This document shows, in pieces, positions 25,125 to 34,539 of a stretch of 64,000 nucleotides of DNA. A program made the position numbers and the translations under genes. Within the stretch, counting starts at the first letter, position 1; each line of letters opens with the position of its first letter. Source of the stretch: Adineta steineri (taxonomy: Eukaryota; Rotifera; Eurotatoria; Adinetida; Adinetidae); NCBI GenBank assembly GCA_905250115.1, contig CAJNOI010000236.1, forward strand, positions 1 to 64,000, read 5' to 3'. The notes below the pieces were generated by a model, which saw only the letters and a program-made list of their open reading frames with translations, was not told where the DNA came from and did no database searches.

Positions 25125-26368
25125 TGTAGTTGTTAGTTTACACACTCACACACACACACACAAATAGGTTAAAAGTTAAAAGAAAAAGAGAAAGATCGAC
25201 TAATAATCACGTCGTCGATAAAAGTGCTTAATAAATAGTGAGACAAGAGAGAGAGGTATGGGCACGTTTTCTCTAGAATTCATAATGATTTCTCCCGTCC
25301 ATTTCGTTGCTGATATATTCTGGGTGCACAGACAGTAAAAGCGAATAAAAGAGTAAGTAGACGCTACTAGTGTACATTGTTGCATCGTCTAGATAGTCAG
25401 AGTTGTCTATTATCACGATTATACAGGCCTGGAATTGAAAGAGAACAGAAAAAGAAAATAGGATAATGATACTATACGAAACGATAGATAGCCGACTAAG
25501 AGAAGTAAATTCGAAAAAGAACGGGAAATACGGATGATAAAAAATATGATATCGTCTACAACAATCGTTGTGGCTATTTAACAATCACGTGCTTCGAAAA
25601 GAAAAGTTCAGAAAATAGATAGTCATATATGATAAACGAAAATAATTTCTAAAATAAAGTTTTCTATTTCAATTGAATAAAGAGAAAACTAACGATCTGC
25701 TTCTATAACAAAAGACAATATTCTATTAAGACTTTATTTAAGTATGACCTTAAGTTAACCTCAAATTCAGAATGTTGAATCTATTCAGTACGAATAGCGT
25801 TAAACATAAAAATACCTAGACATATGTTTTTCGAATTATATATTCGAAAATAGAAGGTTACAAAGTTCAGTTCCTTGCCAATATTATTAATTGATTCATT
25901 TAATCTTTCAATGAAATATTGTATACAATAATCTCTTATATTTATATTAAAATAGAAATGATCTGTTATGATTTATCTTTTATCCGATGAGATAAACATT
26001 CTTACGAATTTTCGAATAAAAATACTTACTTTATCGTATTTGAATTGAATAAAATATAGAAAAAAGTAATAGCTAAAAAGAAGAATTATACGTGAATAAA
26101 TTAAATAAATTTGATAATAATTTAATGATAGATAAGATAAGGTCGATGAACAACTTTTTCTTTTATTAATTTTGATTATTGTTTCAAGCAATAGTAAGTG
26201 GATTTAATTTATTGCATCACTCTCATCTATATAAGGCATGAATTTAGTCATTTAGCTCAGTGAGTTACTTTTAATATTAAATTAATTAGTCAGAAACTCT
26301 TCTTGATTTATTTCATTCTGTTTAATGAAACAAATGGATTTGATACAATTAATAGATTGACTTGAATA
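25125..26368. other. Intergenic upstream of CPEB1
   Basis: 5' flank of CPEB1 with a (CA)n run at about 25141-25163. ORFs on the minus strand at 25200-25584 and 25973-26191 overlap promoter sequence and lack family resemblance. Confidence 0.4.
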
Positions 26369-26599
26369 TTATTTATTGGTTAAAACTAGTTGATAGAAAA
26401 CTATCAAATGATAAAAATCTATTTTAATTTTTTCAACAACATCATCCATTTGATATTCAACATATCTACTTTTGAAAATTTCGAACGAAAAAAATTCAAT
26501 TAAATGATAATCAATTTGTTTGAAAATGTTATTTCGTGATTGTCTTGTAAAAATAAATTTAATCCTTAATGGTTCTTGATTATTGTTTAATCCACACAT
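26369..26599 (-). CDS. Possible small orphan protein, 76 aa
   Basis: ATG-started single-exon ORF beginning MCGLNNNQEPLRIKFIFTRQ with an acidic/hydrophobic C-terminal half (YVEYQMDDVVEKIKIDF). Codon use resembles local coding exons, but the composition is close to background AT-rich sequence, and an overlapping plus-strand ORF (26569-26772) exists. I recognise nothing and cannot exclude chance. It lies 0.25 kb from the piggyBac-type MITE, so it could be a transposon remnant. Confidence 0.22.
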   Translation of the reverse strand: MCGLNNNQEPLRIKFIFTRQSRNNIFKQIDYHLIEFFSFEIFKSRYVEYQMDDVVEKIKIDFYHLIVFYQLVLTNK

Positions 26600-26839
26600 C
26601 CTATCTGTTCTTATACATAATAAAAGATGAAAAACTTTTCTTTCAATACAATAAACGATACGCTCGTTATGCTGTTAGAATTTTTTGTTTTTATACAACT
26701 TGTCAACTATTTAAGGTACTATTGCTTCATTTTTTATTAGGATATCATAAAATGGAAAATAATGAAGGATAAATAAACTGTGAAAAACATTATAAAATAT
26801 CAAAAATATGCTCGTTTTTACTAATCAACAGTATTTATA

Positions 26840-27084
26840 TTAACCCTCAAGCGCCCACCTGTAATTTGCTCGAAATTTGAGCGTTTTAAGAAATAATCAT
26901 TTAAGAACGATGTTTCGCTTTCATTGGTTCATTTCATGTATGACAGATGAGCCGTGTGTTGCCTAAAAACGTCACTTAATTTCAATCCTTCACTGTTGAT
27001 CTGATGGTAGAAACATAGAAGTTTCGAAACACCTCTTTTTCGACTGGGGTCCGTGCGGACCTCAGATGGGCGCTTCAGGGTTAA
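26840..27084. mobile_element. piggyBac-type MITE with TTAA target duplication
   Basis: TTAA at 26840-26843 and again at 27081-27084 bracket a 237-bp element (26844-27080). Its ends are inverted repeats: CCCTCAAGCGCCCACCTG on the left, and CCCTGAAGCGCCCATCTG when the right end is read inverted (two mismatches in 18). CCCT ends plus a TTAA duplication are the hallmark of piggyBac transposons. The inner part has no transposase; near the right end there is a small palindrome, GGTCCGTGCGGACC. Non-autonomous copy. Confidence 0.87.
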
Positions 27085-27753
27085 TTGAACAGCTGTAATG
27101 TAGAACTGCAATAACTAATGGTTGAAAGCTCTATTTGGATTGAGACCATTCTCATAACTTATTATAAACAATGATTTAACTTCAATAGTGCTGTATAAAC
27201 CAATATAATGATAAGTAGATCGTGAAGACATGCTTTGACATACAGTATAATTAGGATATGAATCGCATCTTTACTATCTTCAATAACAAACTTTTAAAGC
27301 AAAAAGGAACATTGCTTCTCCTATAGTCTATACTCATGCAAAACAGTATTATGTTGAACATTACTTTAATCTATATTAGAAGTTTCATAAAAATCAAATT
27401 CTATAATATTATTCGTGTTATATTCAACATATAATAAGAACAAATGAAGAAAAAGATTTAGTACTTTGTTAGATCAAATGCGTATAGTAATAACTACAAA
27501 GTAAACACTGATATATGTAGATAAACCAAAAAAAGAAAGTCAAATTTCAGAAACTCGTCAGTACATTTGTATTATAAATCATTCTCTTGTTATTTGACAT
27601 TTTTCCTCATGTTGATAAAATGATATATGAAAAAAAGTATTCTGATTTTATTTCGTAATCAAAGTTTATTTATTATAAGTTATCATCGTTATCGATTATA
27701 AATATCATCTTTTTATAAAAGATAAATAAAATTTCTATTGTGCAATGTTATAA
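27085..27753. other. Intergenic, 3' flank of MMAA
   Basis: AT-rich, no gene seen. Confidence 0.4.
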
Positions 27754-29241
27754 TTATATATCTTTGTTCGGTTTTACTTTAGAAAAAAGGTTCAAAATAG
27801 CATCAGCAGCTACGAATGGTGTTACAAGTCCGCGAATAACACGATCTTCATAAGTTTGAATAGCTTTTTGTATATCATTATCAGCTAAAAATTGATCAAG
27901 CATTCGATCTTTAACATTATTCCACATCCATTTTCGAAGTTGTTGAGAACGTTTGTTCATAAATTCACCTGAGTCAATCATTGTATTTTCAAAAGCAAAC
28001 ATTTGTGACCAAGCTTTATCAATACCTTCATTTTTACGTGCTGAAACTGATATAACCTATACGATTCATTAAAATTTATAATTATATGAAATTAAATCTA
28101 TATTTACTTTTGGTGACCAATTCTCAGATCGACGACGCATTAATCTAAGCGCACTTAACCATTCCGATTTTAAACGACGAACTTCCTGCATTAAATCACC
28201 ATCAGCTTTTGTTACTATTACTAAATCAACTAATTCCATAATACCTTTTTTCATGCCTAAATCGTATTCATAAAATAACAAAAAAAAAACAGAGAAATAA
28301 CTTTTTATTTACCTTGTAGTTCATCACCGGATCCTGGTGGAAGTAAAACACAAAACATATCAACCATATCTACGACAGCAAATTCAGATTGTCCAACACC
28401 TTTGATTAATAAAAATATTTCATATCGAATTTAAAGTTATTATAATTTTTATTTTTAACATACCTACAGTTTCAACAAGAATAACATTATAACCTGCAGC
28501 TTCACAGAGAACAATAGCATCGTTCGTTGTTCGAGTTACACCACCTAATGTACATGCAGAGGGTGATGTACGAATGTATGCATTTGGTTCACGTGATAAT
28601 TCAAGCATTCGTGTTTTATCACCAAGTATCGAACCTAAATTTTTAAAATATATATATAATTGAAATAATGATTAATTCGTATACCTCCAGTAGTAGATGA
28701 TGATGGATCAACTGTTAATACAGCTACTTTATGTCCTTGATTAAGTAAAAATCGACCAAAAACATTAATAAATGTTGATTTTCCTAAACAAAATACCATA
28801 TATAAAAAAACAGCGACAATTCTATAAAAAGAAAGAATTAGCCGATTTAAAATGAAAATTCAAACACTTTTCTGTTTTTTAAAAACGAGATATAAATAAA
28901 CTTTTACCATTTACCAGCACCGGGGCTTCCGCTCAGTCCTACAATACAAATATTATTCATATATGAAAATAATTCTTCATTATCAAACCTATTCGAAAAC
29001 TAATTGGTTTATTTGCTTGTTTTTCTTGACGTTGTTTAAGTCCTTGTAAAACTTGAGCAAGTAATTCTTTCGCTTTATGTTGTTTTTCTACATGTGTTGA
29101 TTCTACTAATGTAATACTTTTCGCTAGACAACCTCGATCACCATTAATAAGTCCTTTATATAAATCCGTAACTGACGATACATATCTTCGTAAAATTATA
29201 TTTGGTAAACGTTGAGCTAATATAACTGAAGAATAATACAT
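27754..29241 (-). CDS. MMAA: MMAA, mitochondrial GTPase chaperone of methylmalonyl-CoA mutase
   Basis: G3E-family P-loop GTPase (bacterial MeaB/ArgK) that guards and reloads B12-dependent methylmalonyl-CoA mutase in the mitochondrial matrix. The N-terminus [20 protein letters not shown] is basic/hydrophobic with no acidic residue, fitting a mitochondrial targeting peptide. The P-loop [12 protein letters not shown] is split: its core lies in a 24-nt exon (28915-28938). Then [38 protein letters not shown], the Walker-B/G3 region [13 protein letters not shown], and the guanine-specificity motif VTKADGD. The C-terminal dimerisation arm ends KVKPNKDI. The ATG at 29241 directly abuts a splice acceptor (CTTGCAG|ATG), so the 5'UTR must come from an upstream exon or a trans-spliced leader. 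It lies 125 nt downstream of the COA5 stop on the same strand. Confidence 0.95.
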
Positions 29242-29365
29242 CTGCAAGACTATATGTATATCAAATCATGCAAAAAGAAAGTCTTTTTTTTTGGATATCT
29301 TTTATATGTAAAAAAAAAAGTAGAGAATGAACAATACAAAGAGAAAAAAAAGGTTATTATCCTAG

Positions 29366-29753
29366 TTAATATATTTCACCTTTACGACCACGAAATCGAG
29401 AACGCATATCGATCTAAAGGAAACGAAATATCGAATATATATATATGGTTAATTTATTTTCTTACCATTGATCGTTTACATTCAAAAAATGTGTAAGCTA
29501 AACGTCGACATTCCTCAGGTACAAATTCACGTAATTTTTCATTTGAAAGACATTCCTTTGGTGTATGTCCAAGCTATTAGATAACAGAAAAAAAGAACAC
29601 GTTGATATTCGATAAGATTCAGTTTATTACTTTACAACAATCACTAGCTAATAAACACATTTTTAAATCATATCGAAGTAAATCACATGCATGATGTGGT
29701 TTCTTTTGATGTTCTTCCAAATCATAATCAACTGGATATTCGACTTTGTGTGT
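29366..29753 (-). CDS. COA5: COA5/PET191, cytochrome c oxidase assembly factor (5' end unresolved)
   Basis: Small twin-Cys protein of the mitochondrial intermembrane space needed for complex IV assembly. Three exons join in frame: the right one (to 29753) gives THKVEYPVDYDLEEHQKKP and HACDLLRYDLKMCLLASDCC; the middle one gives LGHTPKECLSNEKLREFVP, EECRRLAYTFFECKRSM; the last one IDMRSRFRGRKGEIY and TAA. CLL..SDC, EC(R), FFECKRS and RFRGRKG are the COA5 landmarks. No convincing ATG exon was found between this first exon (acceptor at 29754-29755) and the IPMK stop at 29901. An ATG near 29860 would need a weak GTTTGA donor. It sits between IPMK and MMAA on the same strand with spacers under 150 nt. 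Confidence 0.88.
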
Positions 29754-29900
29754 CTAGAAATAAGAGAATAGAATTTAACAACAAAATTAATTTATTTTTG
29801 TTTTTAGATATTTATTTATAACATAAAATGGTATACTGTTCAAACAAAAATAATATTCATGTATTTATAAATAAGAGAACGTAAATAGAACAATATGAGA

Positions 29901-30803
29901 TTATTTTAACAATGTTTTATAACAAGTTGATGTTGATAAATTAGTTGTATGATCTAATTTATCAATAGATATATACTGGAATTTATCATCAATCAACATT
30001 TTTAGATAATTTATACAATGACGAAGACCAAAAAGAAAATTTTCATCTGGTTCAGTATTAGATGATGATGGAAAAACATGAGCAAAATCAACAAGACGAA
30101 CATCAACTTTAATATTATCATTCTCTCTATTTTTACCATCATAGACAATCAAAAGTGATGATGCAATAAAAACAAATTCATATTGTTTGGCCATAATCTG
30201 TTCAAGAGCAACAAGACGTTCAAGTACAGCTCGTACAATTGGCCGATGATCATATTCAGGTGCACCAAAAAAATGCGCCATACCATAGAGAAGATCATCT
30301 TTAGTTAATGATCGTGCACATTTTTTATCATGATAAATATATGAATTATCTAATTGACGATAAGTTTTCCATCCAAGTAATTGAAAACCAATTTCAGCTG
30401 CTGGTTCAAATTTTGCTATTTGTCGTTCAATTTTTTCCGGTGTTGCTTCACAATCATAAGTTACACGACCAAGTTTTATATCAATAGCACATGGATATTC
30501 ATAGGATTGAATGATATTTTCTAATATTAAATAGGTCATACCATCAAATTGATATGTACCCAATAATTTCGGAAGGAATGGTCGTAGTTTAACAATTTCA
30601 CCAGAGATTTTATCAGAAAATATATTATCATAAAATTGATGTTCACGTGGACCACGTGGTGGATTAAGTAATGGTTTAAGAACATCACCTGTTGAACAAC
30701 GTTGTAATAAACCAAATTTTGTTTTTGATCGACCATAAAAATGTCCAGCAACTTGATGTTCAAGTGGTGCAGTATCCGGTGGTAACTGTGGTAATACATC
30801 CAT
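29901..30803 (-). CDS. IPMK: IPMK-type inositol polyphosphate multikinase
   Basis: Inositol-phosphate kinase family, making higher inositol phosphates from Ins(1,4,5)P3 in nucleus and cytosol. Single exon, 300 aa, start MDVLPQLPPDTAPLEHQVAG. It has the family signature PCAIDIKLG (PxxxDxKxG, inositol binding), SLTKDDL, the SSLL motif (IASSLLIVYDG) and the metal-binding VDFAHVFPS near the C-terminus. There is only a short linker between SSLL and DFAH, unlike the long insert of vertebrate IPMK. A splice acceptor (CTTCAG) lies 16 nt upstream of the ATG (30819-30820), so a 5'UTR junction or trans-splice site is likely. IP6K and ITPKA-C are alternatives, but the size and lack of regulatory extensions favour IPMK. 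Confidence 0.9.
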   Translation of the reverse strand: MDVLPQLPPDTAPLEHQVAGHFYGRSKTKFGLLQRCSTGDVLKPLLNPPRGPREHQFYDNIFSDKISGEIVKLRPFLPKLLGTYQFDGMTYLILENIIQSYEYPCAIDIKLGRVTYDCEATPEKIERQIAKFEPAAEIGFQLLGWKTYRQLDNSYIYHDKKCARSLTKDDLLYGMAHFFGAPEYDHRPIVRAVLERLVALEQIMAKQYEFVFIASSLLIVYDGKNRENDNIKVDVRLVDFAHVFPSSSNTEPDENFLFGLRHCINYLKMLIDDKFQYISIDKLDHTTNLSTSTCYKTLLK

Positions 30804-31375
30804 ATTAGATAATATTATCTGAAGAAAATGGGAGTTCGAATGCAATTATACGCGCATTATTTCACACGATTTGTATAGAAAGAAAGTTTCAGTCTGTTTT
30901 TCTCTCTGCAAAAAAAAAACTATTCGTAGAATTTATTCTTAATCTATCTGTTATATTTCACTCAGTAGTATTAAATCTTGTTTTTCTGTTATGAGATAAA
31001 AATGAAAGCACACGCAATATGTCGGACCTTGATCAAAAAAGAACAGATTGACTTTTTCTCTTTCTAACGGAAATAAAAAGAAGCATAGAACCGTATATAG
31101 TTATTTTATTTACGATCAAGCATAAATATCCGGATATAAAATCGGACTTAAGGTGTATCGAGCATTAAAAATGATTTTAGTTTGCTAAGTAATGATCTAG
31201 TGTTATTAATTATAGAAACGAAATACTTACTGATTTTGTTTCTGCCATTATCGTTGCAATAAATATTTTTTCTGTTTTTATATCTATAAAATAGATAACA
31301 AAATTTTAACATTAAAATCACCGATAGAAACAAGAACGGAAGAAGAAAAAACAAAATAACGCGATAACAGAAAAA
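30804..31375. other. Intergenic between IPMK and the TFIIIA-like gene
   Basis: Carries the 5' flank of IPMK (acceptor 30819-30820) and the 3' flank of the zinc-finger gene. The minus-strand ORF 31148-31354 starts with TTG and is probably chance. Confidence 0.4.
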
Positions 31376-33014
31376 TCACAATTCAACGAGTCCAATGTCA
31401 CTATAACCTTTAAGTAAATCGGGATTGAAAGAATCTTGAGTTATTTGTGTATCCATATTTTCATTGGATATTTCTACGAGATTATCTTCATTTATTAATA
31501 ATTTTAATAATTGTTTCATTTGTTGGGAAATTTCATTCTCTTGATTTAACTTTCGAGTATTAAACCCACTTAATAAACTTCGAATATTATGCTGTCGTTT
31601 CTGAGATTGTTTTTGTTTCGTATTTATTTGTTCAATAATATCATTCGATGAATGACATCGAGTTAAATGCCGACACATTGATGCTTGAGATGTGAACGTT
31701 TTTGAACATGAATTTAATGGACAAGATGAACGAGAAAATTCTTCATGATGAATTCTAATATTGAAAAAGTTAGGTTTTTTTATGTAAATATAAAATTTTA
31801 CTTGATATGATGTCGAAGATTTCTCATATAAAGAAATATTTTTCCACAATTAGAATGCTGACATATAAATTTTTCTTGATGAATTTTACTATTACGATGT
31901 TGATCAAGTTGAAATAATGAACGAAATATTCGATTACATAAATTACATTTAAAAACTAAAATTTATTAGATTTTAACAAAAATAATAATTGAAATTCTAT
32001 CTACTTTGTTCACGCTCGATATCAGCTAATAATTGATTCATTGTCCATTGAACATCTAATTCACGACGTTCATCTAAATATGAGATAAATGTTTTACAAA
32101 AATTTGTAATACATTCATCCATTAACGGTCTTCAAAGGTGGTCACCCAACCTTTTACTAATCGTATAAGACACGCAAAGGTCTATGGATGATCTAAACTT
32201 TAATTAGAAAAAAAAACGAACTTGGTTTATTCTTCAAGCATTTAAACATACCTGTATGGATGATACGATGATGAATTAATCGTTTTATGGATGAAAAATC
32301 TTTACAACAATCAATACATCTAAATAATTTATATTTTTTTTATCAATAGGAAAAAACAATAGAAGTTTTATACTTTAATTTATCTATCGAAATAGAATTA
32401 TGTTGTGTAACTAAATGTAATTCTAATGAATCAACAAATTCAGAACAATAAAAACACTAAATAATAATAATAGAAAATTTAATGAAAATAAGCGATTAAT
32501 GTTTCAATTTTACCTTAATAGGTTTTAGTTTAGTTTTTGTATGAATTATTCTAATATGTCGATCAAGATTTTGTTTATTAGCAAATGTTTTTGTACAATT
32601 ATTAATTAAACATGTAAATCTATATATACATAAATATAATGTAATAAAAACAATGATTTTTTATGAATATACTTTTTTGTTTGTATATTTTCTTGTTGAT
32701 GTACAATACGATAATGACGATTAACATGATCTTGATTTGAATATGGTTTACCACATTGAGTACATTCGAAAGGAAACTAATTGAAAAAGAGAATAGGTCA
32801 ATAGAAATATTTCTCGGAATATATAAACTAGAAAATCGCCTCAGGAATTTTATAACTAATAATAATCTTAATAGATAGTATGAATACTTCTATTGGAACA
32901 TTCAGTGAATTTGCATACCTTTTTTTCATGATGATAAGCAATATGATATTGAAGTTTACTTGGTCTTGAGAATGATTTTTTACATATAGAACATTGATGA
33001 GATTTTGATTCCAT
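31376..33014 (-). CDS. GTF3A: TFIIIA-like C2H2 zinc-finger protein
   Basis: Eight C2H2 fingers: CSICKKSFSRPSKLQYHIAY, CTQCGKPYSNQDHVNRH, CLINNCTKTFANKQNLDRH, CFYCSEFVDSLELHLVTQH, CIDCCKDFSSIKRLIHHRI, then after a linker (DERRELDVQWTMNQLLADIE) CNLCNRIFRSLFQLDQH, CQHSNCGKIFLYMRNLRHH and CPLNSCSKTFTSQASMCRH. Several fingers have C-x4-C spacing, as in TFIIIA, and the segment after the last finger has RSLLSGF, recalling the SLASRLTGY motif that follows the TFIIIA fingers. ATG at 33014; exon 1 is 32919-33014, exon 6 is 32005-32073. TFIIIA binds the internal promoter of 5S rRNA genes and 5S rRNA itself. The 5S-like element in the intron at 32074-32251 strongly supports this identity; on protein alone, another multi-finger protein is possible. 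The splice 32252 to 32073 is needed for an in-frame product. Confidence 0.72.
32113..32192 (-). promoter_or_regulatory. 5S-rRNA-mimic poison cassette in the TFIIIA-like pre-mRNA
   Basis: Lies in the sense direction inside the intron 32074-32251. A strong acceptor (nine T's, then ...GTTTAG at 32193-32194) precedes it and a GTATTA donor candidate follows (32111-32112). A perfect 7-bp helix CATCCAT (32190-32184)/ATGGATG (32122-32116) closes it. The part 32162-32126 reads like the 3' half of 5S rRNA: TTAGTA, then AAAGGT-TGGGTGACC-ACCTTT, then GAAGACCG. The AAAGGT/ACCTTT stem differs in sequence from 5S helix IV but pairs perfectly, while the loops keep the 5S sequence. AGAC/GTCT (32183-32180, 32171-32168) can form a third arm. 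If included after finger 5, the reading frame meets TAG at 32184-32182. Its length (80 nt) also shifts frame. Confidence 0.7.
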
Positions 33015-33391
33015 TCGTCTGATTGATTTTTTTTCAGTACGAGTAGATAAAAATAACAAAGTCTAATATATCTAGTATTGCTAACTACTTCAAATCAACC
33101 AATCAGAATTATATAGCGCTAGTAGTAAGATTTTATTTTGAATTGAAAACAAACAAATTCATATAAAAAAATAAATAATAATTAAATCATCTTTAAAGAT
33201 GAATATCAGATTGATTATTCAATCGAACAAATTATTTTGCATTGATTCTAACGTTACAATATTAAAAAACTTTTTATCGGAGGTTTTCGTTCCCTAAAAT
33301 GGTTGACTTAATAGAAACATTTTATTCAATATTTCTTACTCTAGATCTAACTAAATATATTGACGTTAGTTTTTGAGAAAAATAATCAATC
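33015..33391. promoter_or_regulatory. Divergent promoter region, TFIIIA-like gene / TMEM33
   Basis: 377-bp spacer between the ATGs of two head-to-head genes, AT-rich with no clear TATA box or other motif that I could single out. Presumed bidirectional promoter by position only. Confidence 0.4.
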
Positions 33392-34234
33392 ATGGTTCTC
33401 GTCGAAGATATTACATCAAATTCATCATCATCAACACCAACTGGAAATAATGATACTGCATCGGCTTCATCATCATCACCACCACCACCACCAAGAACTT
33501 CAACTCAAACACCTCCACGTTCACCAGGATCATCACCTTCATTAATTAATGTTTTAATGGAACGTAAAACTGATGCTGTTTTATTACTATCACGTTTAGC
33601 AACAATATTCTTTACATTAATGTATATTCTACCATTTTTTCGTTCAAATTCTGAACCAAATGTTTATTATACAAAGGCATTAATTTCATCAGCAGTTACA
33701 TCTGCATTACGTCTTCAACAACGTATACCAGCATTTCAACTTTCACGTGAATTTTTCTTTAATTTAATTCGAGAAGATAGTGCACATTATTTAATGTATT
33801 CATTTTTGTTCCTAAGTGGTTCACCAATGACTATTGTTCTTATACCTATAACAACATATGCTATATTACATTCATGTTCATTTTTATCACAAATATTAAC
33901 AAGTTATCCAGCTATTAAATCTTATCTTGATCGTATTACAGAAAAACATGCCAATTTACTTCGTTTTGTCGCATTAAATGAAATTATTCTTATGCCATTA
34001 TTAATTTTATCAATATTTGTTGCACGTTCAAATTTATTACTTATATTTATGTATTATCGATTTCTTACATTACGTTATACATCACATAGAAATCCATATA
34101 CACGTACATTATTTTATGAACTTCGTCAAAGTGTTGAACATTTAGTTAGTCGACCAGCTTGTCCACCAATTGTTGGTCGTATTACTCGTAGTGCAATTTC
34201 TTTTGTCAATAGATTAGCACCAGTAACTAATTAG
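33392..34234 (+). CDS. TMEM33: TMEM33 / Kr-h2 family ER membrane protein
   Basis: Conserved multi-pass ER membrane protein (PER33/POM33 family) linked to ER shaping, reticulon interaction and stress signalling. Single exon, 280 aa. A Ser/Pro-rich N-terminus of about 50 aa (with SSSPPPPPRTSTQTPPRSPG) is longer than in vertebrates. Then AVLLLSRLATIFFTLMYILP, TSALRLQQRIPAFQLSREF, EDSAHYLMYSFLF, a hydrophobic hairpin, ANLLRFVALNEIILMPLLIL and the invariant YYRFLTLRYTSHRNPYTRTL, followed by ACPPIVGRI and RLAPVTN. Landmarks match the family throughout. Intronless, unlike most neighbours; head-to-head with the TFIIIA-like gene. Confidence 0.96.
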   Translation: MVLVEDITSNSSSSTPTGNNDTASASSSSPPPPPRTSTQTPPRSPGSSPSLINVLMERKTDAVLLLSRLATIFFTLMYILPFFRSNSEPNVYYTKALISSAVTSALRLQQRIPAFQLSREFFFNLIREDSAHYLMYSFLFLSGSPMTIVLIPITTYAILHSCSFLSQILTSYPAIKSYLDRITEKHANLLRFVALNEIILMPLLILSIFVARSNLLLIFMYYRFLTLRYTSHRNPYTRTLFYELRQSVEHLVSRPACPPIVGRITRSAISFVNRLAPVTN

Positions 34235-34539
34235 AAAACAAAATATCATTAATGTGCAAAAAGAAGAAATCAATGTGGAAGAAGTCAGATTTAAGAAAAT
34301 AAATTAGCAGCAAAACGAACAAAGAAGATTTTGAAATCCTTCTATATCCCATCCATGTTTTTTTCTTTATTAGATGTTTTTTTTTGATGTTTGTTGTTGT
34401 TCCTTCTTTTATTATCTTGATTTCTTGAATATTTATGTTGTTTCTTGCCTTTAACATTTATTCTAAACTGAATTTGTCATCTTGTTCTTCTTTTATTCTA
34501 GATAATGTGACGGTCATGGTTGTCTCTTGTTATCATTGA
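34235..34539. other. Spacer TMEM33 to RGS gene
   Basis: T-rich tract ending in a splice acceptor (TTTATTCTAG, 34500-34501) 38 nt before the ATG at 34540. That fits either a 5'UTR intron or spliced-leader addition. The minus-strand ORF at 34227-34457 is a shadow. Confidence 0.5.

Noticed and set aside
32113-32162. The 5S-like stretch as a genuine 5S rRNA gene or 5S-derived SINE
   Set aside because: The 5' half of 5S and the A-box part of its promoter are missing, there is no pol III terminator after a full-length gene, and no SINE body follows. The helix IV change is compensatory, which fits a structural mimic better.
31376-33014. Two separate zinc-finger genes, the second starting at the ATG near 32122
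   Set aside because: The join 32252 to 32073 gives one continuous in-frame protein with a good donor and acceptor. The ATG at 32122 lies inside the closing helix of the 5S-like element and is followed by a finger-free segment.
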